Positions 20,787-30,235 of a DNA stretch of 64,000 bases are shown here, in pieces; position 1 is the first letter of the stretch; each line of letters opens with the position of its first letter. The notes beneath the pieces were generated by a model, which saw only the letters and a program-made list of their open reading frames with translations, did not search any database and had not been told where the DNA came from. This stretch comes from Bombyx mori (lineage: Eukaryota; Arthropoda; Insecta; Lepidoptera; Bombycidae). The translations under genes and the position numbers were made by a program. Location: the NCBI RefSeq assembly GCF_030269925.1, contig NC_085126.1, forward strand, positions 1,366,501-1,430,500. The letters run 5' to 3'.

Positions 20787-20821
20787 ACACTTGAGACTTG
20801 TCATAGTCCCATCACTCAGTA

Positions 20822-20862
20822 GGAACACACCGGACGTCTTGTCGGTAAGGCCACGGCCGCTT
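20822..20862 (-). mobile_element. Bm1 tRNA-like head fragment
   Basis: CACCGGACGTCTTGTC ... AGGCCACGGCCGCTTGA is the reversed Bm1 head with several changes; no body attached. It immediately precedes the LINE target site. Confidence 0.55.
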
Positions 20863-20892
20863 GATTGTTTCGTGGCTGATTGTACAGAATCA

Positions 20893-23238
20893 TCTCACGA
20901 CAGCCGCCCAGCTCTGCTGGTCGGGGACCTCAACGCGAAGCACGTCGCGTGGGGCTCCCGACTTAACTCAGCAGTGGGCAGGCGGCTGTTAGAAGATGCC
21001 GATAGAGGCGACTACTCTGTGGTCGGCCCCGACGAACCCACACACATCCCGACCGCCGCGCGCTATCAGCCCGATGTGCTGGATGTGTGTGTGCACAAGG
21101 GGCTACGGTGCCCCGTAACGATCGAGGCACTGTACGACCTGGGTACCCCACATCTCCCTGTCCTGGTGACACTGGGAATGGGGCTCACCCGGGTTGCGAC
21201 CTTGCCCCTACGACCGAAGGTCGACTGGGAGCTCTTTAAGAGACGACTAGTCGACCTTCCCGTGATTCAGGATCCCAACACCCCTGATGGGGTCGACGAT
21301 GCGGCAATCCGCCTTGTTGACTCCATCAGGGGAGCGATCGACCAGGCGACGACTCTTGTGCCCAGCGGCGGGCCCAGAGGTATACTCCCGGCCCATCTGA
21401 AGGCGATTATTCGCCGGAAGAGGGGCTTGAGGAGGCTCTGGGCGACAACTCGTTGTCCCAGGATAAAGCGCGAGCTTAATGAGCTGGAAGCGGAGCTGGC
21501 GACAAAGATTAGCACCTTTCGGGGCTATGCCTGGCAGGGGAGGATCGAGGAGGCCCGCGAGGACCCCTCCTCAGTATCCCTCCACCGGCTTTGTCGCCAG
21601 CTCTCAAATCGGCCTGCCCCGACTTGTCCACTCGTGGACGAGAGGGGCAACCGATGCTTCTCGGCTCAGGCCCGCGCCGATATCCTGGCCGAAATGCTGG
21701 AGCGGCAGTTCGCTCCAAATGACTCTGCACCCTCAGAGGCCGCATTCCACCAATCGGTGGAAGAGAGCGTAGCAAGCCTACTCTCCTCCCCGGTGCCACC
21801 GTTGGGAGATGGTGATCTCATCACTCCCAGCGAATTGCGCCTCATCATCAAGCGGATGAAGAGGCGCAAGGCGCCGGGCGAGGACGGTATTCCCTCCCTC
21901 GCTTTTTTCCACTTCCCTGAAACGGTCGTGTCATATATGACACGGCTGTTCAACTCCATTCTGTCCACAGGACACTTTCCGGGAATTTGGAAATTGGGCA
22001 AGGTTATCGCCTTGCCCAAACCCGGCAAGGACAGGAGAAATCTCTCCAGTTACCGTCCGATCACGCTGCTGTCGCACGTGGGCAAGTTGTTCGAGCGGCT
22101 GCTGCTGAGAAGGGTGTCGCCGCACATCCTTCTCAGACCCGAGCAATTCGGGTTTCGTAGCGGTCACTCGACAACGCTGCAATTGGTCCGCGTTATGCAT
22201 CACTTGGCGGATCGGTCCAACGCGCGCCAGTACACGGCCGCAGTCTTTCTCGACATCGAGAAGGCCTTCGACCGTGTCTGGCATGCGGGACTGATCTACA
22301 AGCTGTTGCAGAACACGGACCTCCAGCACGCCTACTTGCGACTGCTAGGGTCGTACCTGGAGGGAAGATCCTTCCTTGTCGCGGTCGAGGGCGCCAAGTC
22401 GTCGGTGCGCCCAGTCACGGCCGGAGTTCCGCAGGGAAGCGTCCTGGCACCATTCCTCTACGCTCTCTATACCAACGATATTCCCACGCTCGAGGGTAAC
22501 CTCCAAGCGTGGGAAGCCGACGTGAAGTTGGCGCTGTTTGCCGACGACAGCGCCTACTTCGCGTCATCCAACTTCCCCTCTGCGGCCATTTCGAGGATGC
22601 AGAGGTTATTAGACTTACTGCCCCAGTGGCTGGACCGATGGAGGGTCGCGGTCAACGTGGGGAAGACTGCGGCTATTCTCTTCGGTCCGGTCCGCACAAC
22701 AGTCGTCCCGGGACAGCTCAGTCTCCGTGGCGCTAATGTCGAGTTTAGATCCAGCGTCCGGTACTTGGGGGTCGATATCGACCGGAGTTTGAGGATGACC
22801 GCCCACGCCATGTCGGTGTTGGCGGCCGCTCGCTACGCGAGATTCCTCCTCCGGCCGGTGTTGGCCTCCAGGTTGCCGGTCAGGACTAAGCTCGGCATTT
22901 ATAAGACGTATGTCCGTTCCCGTATCACGTACGCAGCTGCGGCCTGGTATCACCTCATCCCGCAGGGTATGCGGGAGAGGTTACAGGTCTAGCAAAATCT
23001 GGGTCTTCACACGATAGTCGGAGCAGGGCGTTACGTCAGAAATGACGTAATCGCCCGGGATCTAGATGTGGAGTCGCTCGAGGAGTTCATCCGGAGGCTA
23101 GCTCGTAATCTTTACGAGCGGGCTGACGGTGGACCCCACGAGCTTCTCCACAATTTAGCTCCCTTGCACGCCAGACCACCTGATGGTCGGGCGCTACTGG
23201 CAAGGGAGCTACTGGAACCCCCGGCTATGGTAAGATAG
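20893..23238 (+). pseudogene. LINE ORF2 fragment: endonuclease C-terminus + reverse transcriptase
   Basis: The frame opens with the C-terminal half of an APE-type endonuclease (LLVGDLNAKHVAWGS, then the HTP..QPDVLD region). It continues into a complete-looking reverse transcriptase: KRRKAPGEDGIPSLA (finger), LPKPGKDRRNLSSYRPITLLS, FLDIEKAFDRVWH (motif A), AGVPQGSVLAPFLYALY (motif B) and LALFADDSAYF (catalytic ADD, motif C). The style is Jockey clade. An in-frame TAG at 22990-22992 interrupts the thumb; the frame then stays open another 81 codons (YVRNDVIARDLDVESLEEF) to a TAG at 23236. Endonuclease N-terminus missing, so not functional. The Met at 20791 lies in unrelated flanking DNA and is not the start. 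Confidence 0.85.
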
Positions 23239-23895
23239 TCGGCTTAATCGGAGTGATATGGGAGTGCTCATAATGAGTGCCCCCATGGGACTGAGCTGTC
23301 CACACTCGTCACTTCCCCCCACATTGTTGGGGTGCCCCCCTATGGGGACCCATTTTCCACCCCCGAGGGTGGACCACTCCCCCGTTTGGGGAGTGTTTCA
23401 CATCGGTCCCTCCCCGCGATGGTCTTCCCCTTTTGGGGAGCCCAGAACGGGTGAGCGCCAAACTAGTGCCGCGGCTCCTCCTCTGGTTTGTAGAGGTGGG
23501 GCCGCGGCATGGGGCCGGTGGCGGGCCCCACGGTTGCTCTGACTGTTGTCCCTGTCTGTATATAGTAGTTTAGTTAGCTTTAGGTTAGTTGTAGTTAGAT
23601 AGTAAGGAAAAAAAAAATATCTTAGCTTTAGGAAGCAGAGGACAGCAGCCGGCGCCGGGGGGTCACCGCCGCGGGCATCGAGCCGTCACCAGACTGCCCA
23701 TCGTATTATATATAAGTATATATAGATGTAAATTGCCGCCGAACACGCAGCGAACAGCGTACCTATCCCCAAGTCCTCCCTGCATCATTTCACCCCTGCC
23801 CTATGATGGCAGGGAGTTTCAGCCCGGGTAGTGGGGTTTGCCCCGAGGCCCGTTCCGTGCCCCCGAAAGGGGGTACGACGACCCTTCTTCTCTTC
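23239..23895 (+). other. GC-rich LINE 3'UTR with stem-loops
   Basis: Contains CACTCCCCCGTTTGGGGAGTG (perfect arms) near 23377 and a second CCCC/GGGG hairpin at about 23428 (TTCCCCTTTTGGGGAG), plus CCCCTATGGGG. A short poly-A-like run (about 23607-23616) is internal. Such structures may serve as the RT recognition signal; this is inference. Confidence 0.6.
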
Positions 23896-23907
23896 TGTAC
23901 AGAATCA

Positions 23908-24289
23908 CTGAAAAATAAATTATCGAAATACCAACGTAATGGAGAAAGACAAATTTGGAGCTAATTTGTTTGTCGACTCCAATTATGATTTTCATTAACC
24001 AATATATTACTAAAGATTAATGTCGAAGAAAAATCATAATATTATGTAAAAAAAATTAGATATTATTTCCATTAAAAGGAAAATTTGAAGAAGTTTCTTA
24101 TAAAATACATTCAAAATCTGTTGCAGTATCATGAAATATTTTTGACGGGCTATAAATAGACAAATCCGATAGAGCTAAGCTACATTTTTTGTTTAGTAAC
24201 GGTATGGGAGCATTGGCGCTGACATATTTTTTTCAAGACAAGGCGTTGTTATGTCATGTCAAAGCAATAGACAATGTCATTATGTAATG
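23908..24289. other. AT-rich spacer
   Basis: No recognisable gene or repeat. Confidence 0.4.
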
Positions 24290-24548
24290 TCTATACTAAT
24301 ATATGAATTTGCAGTGGTTTTGAATTTACGGTGGAACCATGCCTCCGATTGATTTGAAACTTGGTATCCATGTAGAAAATACATGTATTTACTGGATAGG
24401 CTAATATTTATATGAGTGTTGGACTCCCTAATAATAATGACAATAAATAATATACTTAATAGATAAGCTAATATTTACATGAGTGTCGTCTCCCTAATAA
24501 TAATAATATTAATTTTAAGTGCCCAGCGAAGCGGACGAGTACGGCTAG
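24290..24548 (+). mobile_element. Helitron-like element, family D
   Basis: Starts TCTATACTAATATATGAATT and ends CGGACGAGTACGGCTAG before T. It contains two copies of an internal ~60-bp motif (GCTAATATTTATATGAGTGT). Non-coding. The base before TC is G rather than A, which lowers confidence. Confidence 0.55.
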
Positions 24549-24615
24549 TATTAAATAAAGTCGTGAAGTATCGATGACTGATCCAGTACGATTGATTACA
24601 ATTTCATATCATTGA

Positions 24616-24861
24616 GTGAGCACTAGCAAATGTGTTCTTCACTTCAACGTCTATAATAGGCGAGATGAAAAGCAGTGGATTTTAGACCCAAAGAATTCTA
24701 GGGATCCTCTTATGACCTCCTTAATAATGTCGGTTTTTCGACTCTTATGTGTATACTGTTCCTATAACACGAAAAATATGTTAAAAATACCACTGAAACA
24801 ATTCTTTCATTTAGTTAGGCAAACGTATCTTAAGAAAATTATGAAGGCACCACAGAAATAG
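24616..24861 (+). other. Unrecognised open frame
   Basis: About 80 codons beginning at a non-ATG codon (contains RRDEKQWILDPKNSRDP). The DEKQWIL stretch faintly recalls mariner transposases, but no second motif supports this. No function assigned. Confidence 0.15.
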
Positions 24862-25447
24862 ATTCAAGACCGCTTGTCTACCCAAGTCACTCATAAAATA
24901 TATTTTATATGGCAACACTAAACCACTGTCAGTCATTCGGGGGTTACGGCCTCGTGAAAAGGAAATAAAGATTTCTTGTAAGGGCAACACTGATTTACAA
25001 ATGTTGGGCCTTTGCTATCAAGATTTTCTTTGGGTATAGAAATAAATCTAAAGGCGAGATGTTATTGTATAAGATTGTTATTATTATTTTTGTTGGTCAT
25101 TGGGTGAATGAGCTCGCTTTCAGACCTGGTGTTAAGTGATTACCTAATACATTGAGACGTGAAGTATTGTATATATTAGTGTTATATATAATGACATGGA
25201 ATATTCTAAAAGTGGTTAAACAATAATGAAATACTTAATTGCGTTTTCTGTACAATATTAAGAAAACAAAAGTAACGCCATTATTTTCCACAAATTCTTT
25301 TTTATATACCTATAGTATTCTTGAATTAAATAAAACTGAACTGGTCATTTTTCTCAATGACAAAGAGTTCTGTCAATCTATCTAAGAAAAATACTAAAAA
25401 AAATGTTTATATAAAAAAAATACATAAAAAAAGGTTTTTTTTACATA

Positions 25448-25662
25448 TCACTACATAGTATAAAACAAAGTCGCTTTATCTGTCCCTATATCCCTATGTG
25501 TGCTTAAATCTTTAAAACTACGCAACGGATTTTGATGCGGTTTTTTTTTAATAGATAGAGTAATTGAAGAGGAAGGTTTATATGTATAATAACATCCATT
25601 AAACAGTGGAGAAATCAATAATAAATTACAGTTTCCGAAGCGAAGCGAGGGCGGGTCGCTAG
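25448..25662 (+). mobile_element. Helitron-like element, family B
   Basis: TCACTACATAGTATAAAACA start, GGGTCGCTAG end, inserted between A and T. Same family as 334-547. Confidence 0.65.
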
Positions 25663-25999
25663 TAATAATAATGTGCATTTAATTTATAAAAATGACGCGA
25701 GTCGAATCGCGGCTTGAACGTAGTATAGACTTGTTTCGACCTCTGGTATATTTCAGTCCCGTAATTCAACTCCGGGCAACTTGAAGATCGTTATTTGAAA
25801 AGTTTCAAAGCTATAACATGTTACAGAGTGAAGGTTTGGATTGACTAGGCAGTAGTGGGTGGTGGTACGTTATGATGGAATGAAATCAAATTTGATACTT
25901 TTGTTTTGCCATAACAGTTTAAGTTAGAATCTTGTTGGGTGATTTATGACCTGGTAGTCTGCATGTTCGTCGTTCTTAGATGGTGGCACTGGTAAATTT

Positions 26000-26062
26000 G
26001 TTATTGGCATTGTGGACAGAAAAGCATGCGGCCCACCTGATGTAGAGTGGTCAGCGGCACTC
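26000..26062 (-). mobile_element. CR1-like 3' tail, diverged, inverted to its neighbour
   Basis: ATTGGCATTGTGGACAGAAA ... GCCCACCTGATG resembles the reversed CR1-like terminus. A second copy in the opposite orientation follows at 26092, making an imperfect palindrome. Confidence 0.5.
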
Positions 26063-26091
26063 TTAGGAGTGTCAGTACTTTATGGTAGGCA

Positions 26092-26197
26092 GCGGCTTGG
26101 CTCTGCCCCTGGCATTGCTGACGTCCATGAGCGACGGTGACCACTTACCATCAGGTGGACCTTATGCTCGTCTGCCTACAAAGGCAATAAAAAAGGG
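26092..26197 (+). mobile_element. CR1-like LINE 3' tail
   Basis: GGCAGCGGCTTGGCTCTGCC ... GCCTACAAAGGC then A6; matches the end of 30236-33902. Confidence 0.8.
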
Positions 26198-26486
26198 ACA
26201 AATCCATGCCGCTGTTAGTCGGTAAAGATTTCTTCAAACCTTGATTTAAAGAACAACCTCTCATAGTGAACAATCTGGTAGTACTTTAAAAACTACGTGA
26301 CGTTAAACTGAATTGACGGTACCATCCCGAATTATTCTTAAGAACACTCCCCATTGAGCATACGGTATACCAGGTCCCTTCGTAGACCCAGAGGTTCAAA
26401 ACGGTCCGTAAGAAACAAAGTAAGGTCCGTTAAGTCCAATTTTGTTGTAACCTAATCGACATAATAAATGGCATTTGTTGTAGAAG
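26198..26486. other. Spacer, nothing recognised
   Basis: No gene or repeat recognised. Confidence 0.4.
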
Positions 26487-26625
26487 ATGGGTGGACGAGC
26501 TCACGGGTCAGCCGGTGTTAAATGATTACTGGAGCTCATAGATACCGATTAATATTGCATTGCTGTTTGGCGGCAAAAAGAGGCACTTTGGTGGTAGCTA
26601 CCCGTGCGGACTCACAAGACGTCTT
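26487..26625 (-). mobile_element. Diverged, internally deleted Bm1 SINE
   Basis: AGATGGGTGGACGAGCTCAC ... CATTGCTGTTTGGCGGC ... CTACCCGTGCGGACTCACAA retains the ends of Bm1 but lacks part of the middle. Confidence 0.6.
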
Positions 26626-26956
26626 CCTAGTCAAGCCGTAGCATTGAATTTCCTTAAATTGCCCAAACACAATTTTATTAAATATATAATTTATCCTCTT
26701 TCATTTTTTGTGAAAATTAATCTTTATTGTGAGATGTCTTAATCTCTCTTAATATTCATAACGATTACAAAAACTCGAAGCAAATTCGAAAGTTAGATTT
26801 GTGTTATTACTTCGAGACGACTAAAATTTACTAGTAGAAATAAAGTCGTTTATACTCTCTATTGCTTGATGAAGCTCCGTAATAGCGGCCCCAGCTACTG
26901 ACGGGCTGGCTTCGTTTAATTTTCTCCGGCGCACCGAAAACGATTTGCGTAAACGG

Positions 26957-27316
26957 AAATTGCGCGTTGACTCTTTCAGTTTATGTGCGCCTGGTATACG
27001 AGCTTGTGTTCAGAAGGAATATTTCTGTTGATTTCATACAAAAATGTTAATATTATTTAATTAATTTATTGCCCTTGTACAACTCGAACATACGGCCCAC
27101 CTCATGGTGAGTGGTTACCGTCGCCCATGGGCTTCAGCAAAGCCAAGGGCAGAGCCAAGCCGCTGCCTACCGTTAAGTACTCTCCACAGGCCTCGTTTGA
27201 AGAAGGACATTTTGAAATTGCGCGTTGACTCTTTCAGTTTATGTGCGCCTGGTATACGAACTTGTGTTCAGAAGGAATGTTTCTGTTAGTTTCACTACAA
27301 AAATGTTAATTATTTA
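26957..27316. repeat. Tandem unit A (copies 1 and 2) flanking a CR1-like tail
   Basis: Copy 1 (26957-27062) and copy 2 (about 27214-27316) share ATTGCGCGTTGACTCTTTC through AATTAATTTATTGCCC. Between them sits a minus-strand CR1-like 3' tail (27063-27205) ending at AAGAAGGACAT. A third copy of unit A lies at 29177-29280 after another CR1-like tail. Confidence 0.8.
27063..27205 (-). mobile_element. CR1-like LINE 3' tail (first of two)
   Basis: Minus-strand CR1-like terminus truncated at the codons for the MSFFKRG peptide. Flanked by ~110-bp direct repeats of unit A. Confidence 0.75.
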
Positions 27317-27506
27317 ATTAATTTATTGCCCTTGTTTCTTCTACAAGATGAGCATACGGCCCACCTGATGGTGAGTGGTTACCGTCGCCCATGGACTTCA
27401 GCAATGCCAGGGGCAGAGCCAAGCCGCTGCCTACCGTCAAGCCGCTGCCTACCGCTTAACACTCTCCACAAGCCTCGTTTGAAGAAGGACATGTCATAGC
27501 GCTCGG

Positions 27507-28823
27507 TACCGACCGATTAGTCTCCTCCCAGCGATAGGCAAAATTTACGAACGACTCCTTAGGAAACGCCTCTGGGACTTCGTTACCGCGAATAAAATTC
27601 TAATAGACGAGCAGTTTGGATTCCGCGCCAAACACTCCTGCGTACAACAAGTGCACCGCCTCACGGAGCACATCTTAATAGGGCTAAATAGGCGTAAACA
27701 AATCCCGACCGGCGCCCTCTTCTTCGATGTAGCGAAGGCGTTCGACAAAGTCTGGCACAACGGTTTGATCTACAAACTGTACAACATGGGAGTGCCAGAC
27801 AGACTCGTGCTCATCATACGAGACTTCTTGTCGAACCGTTCGTTTCGATATCGAGTAGAGGGAACTCGTTCTCGTCCCCGTCATCTGACTGCCGGAGTCC
27901 CGCAAGGCTCCGCACTCTCCCCGTTACTATTTAGTTTGTATATCAACGATATACCCCGGTCTCCGGAGACCCATCTAGCGCTCTTCGCCGATGACACGGC
28001 TATCTACTACTCGTGTAGGAAGATGTCGTTGCTTCATCGGCGACTCCAGACCGCAGTAACCACCATGGGACAGTGGTTCCGGAAGTGGCGAATAGACATT
28101 AACCCCACGAAAAGCACAGCGGTGCTATTCAAAAGGGGTCGCCCTCCGAATACCACTTCGAGCACCCCACTCCCCAATAGGCGCGTAAACACCTCCGCCG
28201 TTAGCCCCATCACTCTCTTTGACCAGCCCATACCGTGGGCCCCGAAGGTCAAATACCTAGGCGTCACCCTCGACAGAGGGATGACATTCCGTCCCCACGT
28301 AAAAACGGTACGCGATCGCGCCGCGTTTATACTAGGACGACTCTACCCGATGCTTTGTAGACGAAGCAAACTGTCCCTCCGTAACAAGGTAACCCTCTAC
28401 AAAACTTGCATACGCCCCGTCATGACGTATGCAAGCGTAGTGTTCGCTCACGCGGCCCGCACCAACTTGAAACCCCTTCAGGTTATACAATCCCGATTCT
28501 GCAGGATAGCCGTCGGAGCACCATGGTTCCAGAGGAACGTGGACCTCCACGATGACCTGGAGCTCGACCCCGTCAGTAAGTATCTACAGTCGGCATCGCT
28601 GCGCCACTTTGAGAAGGCGGCACGACATGAGAACCCTCTTGTCGTGGCCGCCGGAAACTACATACCCGATCCTGTAGACCGTTTGGTAAACCGTCGACGT
28701 CGCCCAAAGCACGTCATCACGGATCCTCCTGATCCATTAACGGTGCTTTTAGGCAATACAAGCACCAGTCACCGTCCTCGCCGAACCCGTCGCTTGCGAC
28801 GAAGGGCTCGACGAGCGAATTAA
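27507..28823 (+). pseudogene. LINE ORF2 C-terminal part: reverse transcriptase palm to end
   Basis: The frame is open from the truncation point (YRPISLLPAIGKIYERLL) for 438 codons. Motifs: FFDVAKAFDKVWH (A), AGVPQGSALSPLLFSLYIND (B), LALFADDTAIYY (C, catalytic DD), then WRIDINPTKSTAVLF and the C-terminal RRRPKHVITD and an Arg-rich end. No internal stop, so this is a young but 5'-truncated copy lacking the endonuclease and fingers. The first ATG (27651) is not a real start. Confidence 0.85.
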
Positions 28824-29040
28824 CCCACAGACACAGCCCACTGAGTTTCTCGCCGGATCTTCTCAGTGGGTCGCGCTTCCGATCCGGTGGTAGATTCTGC
28901 GAAGCACTGCTCTTGCTAGGGCGGTGTTAGCAATTCTCCGGTTTGAGCCCCGCGAGCTCACCTACACAAGCTAGGGTACGCTGAAATAGCCTCTCAAGGC
29001 TATCAGCATAGGTTGGAAAAAAAAAAAAAAAAAAAAAAAA
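27507..29040 (+). mobile_element. Jockey-clade LINE, 5'-truncated, 10-bp TSD
   Basis: Inserted into the CR1-like tail with duplication TAGCGCTCGG. It begins mid-reverse-transcriptase and ends with a 3'UTR containing the CCCACTGAG/CTCAGTGGG hairpin and a 22-nt poly-A. Same family as 38798-43977. Confidence 0.9.
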
Positions 29041-29168
29041 TAGCGCTCGGGAAACACCGTGGAGGGGAGCTCATTCCATAGCCGGATGGTACGTGACAAA
29101 AAAGATCTCTGGAAACGCACTGTGGATGACCGCAGTGGCTCCAGGTAGTAAAGAAGGCCTTGTTTGAA

Positions 29169-29280
29169 GAAGGACATTTTGAAATTGCGCGTTGACTCTT
29201 TCAGTTTATGTGCGCCTGGTATACGAGCTTGTATTCAGAAGAAATATTTTTGTTAGTTTCATTACAAAAACTTTAATTAT
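29169..29280. repeat. Tandem unit A, copy 3
   Basis: ATTGCGCGTTGACTCTTTC ... GTTTCATTACAAAAAC, about 100 bp, matching the two copies at 26957 and 27214 with a few substitutions. Confidence 0.8.
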
Positions 29281-29282
29281 TT

Positions 29283-29520
29283 TTCTGTTCTTTTTTTCCA
29301 CCTTCCCACTAAGTGGGGTCGGGATAGATAGTTTTTCTATTCCAATTCTCTATCAGCTATCATCTTCTATCAGCCGTCATCTCAACACTCACTCCTCTCT
29401 CTCATATCGTCATTCACACACTCCATCCATGTCTTCTTCGGTCGACCTCTTCCCACACAATCCCAAATATCGTCAAAAAATAACTCTAAAAGAATCCACA
29501 ATTTACGGAAACAGTGATTG
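29283..29520 (-). pseudogene. LINE RT C-terminal scrap
   Basis: Minus strand reads GRPKKTWMECVNDDMRE, a C-terminal pattern of lepidopteran LINE reverse transcriptases, in a pyrimidine-rich context (CCACCTTCCCACTAAGTGGG). No catalytic motif. Confidence 0.45.
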
Positions 29521-29898
29521 ATTACTTATTATTTTCCGAGAGTTGTTAAAAGCAGACATGGTTTCTTGTGAGGGGTCCAACGTGTTAACTGTTTTTATGC
29601 TACATCCAAATGAAGATAGGTTTAATTTGATGTCTCAAAACAGAAAATCGTGATATTTCTAACAGTTGTCAATTAAATACGGCGGAATTAATTCAGAGGA
29701 TCAAAAGTAAAGTAAATATTGGAAGTAAAACATTTTATCTTGTGAATTAATCATTTATTTATGTTACCTTGGATCCCAAGCCGAGTATAAACTTGTTTTC
29801 TTTTCGAAAACAGGCAGGAAAAGTAAATACGTAAATATTGCCCACAGCCGTCATAATGATGGAACCAACCGATAACTTATCAACTTCAATAACACGTT
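29521..29898. other. Spacer, nothing recognised
   Basis: No gene or repeat recognised. Confidence 0.4.
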
Positions 29899-29985
29899 AG
29901 TAAAGTCGGTGGTCTTTTGGGCAAGACGTCCGGTGAACTATATATTATAGAGTAATGCAACTAGATAACGGTTCGAATACCAAAT
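29899..29985 (+). mobile_element. Diverged Bm1 tRNA-like head
   Basis: GGTCTTTTGGGCAAGACGTC ... GGTTCGAATACC keeps B-box-like and A-box-adjacent sequence; no Bm1 body follows. Confidence 0.4.
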
Positions 29986-30087
29986 TCTCAAAAGAAATAC
30001 GTACTTATTACGTTCTCACGAACAAACATTTACGACGACAGATGTTTATTAGAGTAATTAAAATTGAAATTGATTTTTCTTGTAATT

Positions 30088-30229
30088 ACTATTGCTACAG
30101 TGTATTGTGAGCTAGCATATGTTATATGGTACCTTTCCTATTTTTAGACGACGCCGATTGGAATTGTAGATCAGAGTTATGCAATAAAATTGAGATTTCA
30201 AATTCGTCTTTTATAATGGGTAGCGAAAT
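30088..30229 (+). repeat. Dispersed ~140-bp unit, copy 2
   Basis: Inverted partner of 19487-19627. It ends exactly where the CR1-like LINE begins. Confidence 0.75.
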
Positions 30230-30235
30230 ATAATG

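Larger units (their letters stand above)
20893..23895 (+). mobile_element. Jockey-clade LINE, 5'-truncated, 12-bp TSD, no poly-A
   Basis: The element lies between two copies of TGTACAGAATCA (20881-20892 and 23896-23907), a perfect 12-bp target duplication. It starts inside the endonuclease domain, so it is 5'-truncated. It ends ACCCTTCTTCTCTTC without a poly-A tail, unlike the other two Jockey copies here. A GC-rich 3'UTR of ~650 bp contains several short stem-loops. Confidence 0.85.
27317..29168 (-). mobile_element. CR1-like LINE 3' end (second), split by a Jockey LINE
   Basis: The two parts are 27317-27506 and 29041-29168. They rejoin across the sequence TAGCGCTCGG, duplicated at 27497-27506 and 29041-29050 by the Jockey insertion. 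The second part encodes (minus) YLEPLRSSTVRFQRSFLSRTIRLWNELP, the typical CR1-like C-terminal region. A stretch of Gs and As is repeated near 27430-27455 (AAGCCGCTGCCTACCG twice). Confidence 0.8.

Noticed and set aside
20791..20892. Annotated N-terminal part of the 733-codon ORF
   Set aside because: These bases precede the 12-bp target duplication and belong to Helitron flank and a Bm1 head, not to the LINE.
21267..22811. Antisense and +1 ORFs over the LINE RT
   Set aside because: Shadow frames of a GC-rich coding sequence; the plus-frame with EN and RT motifs explains the region.
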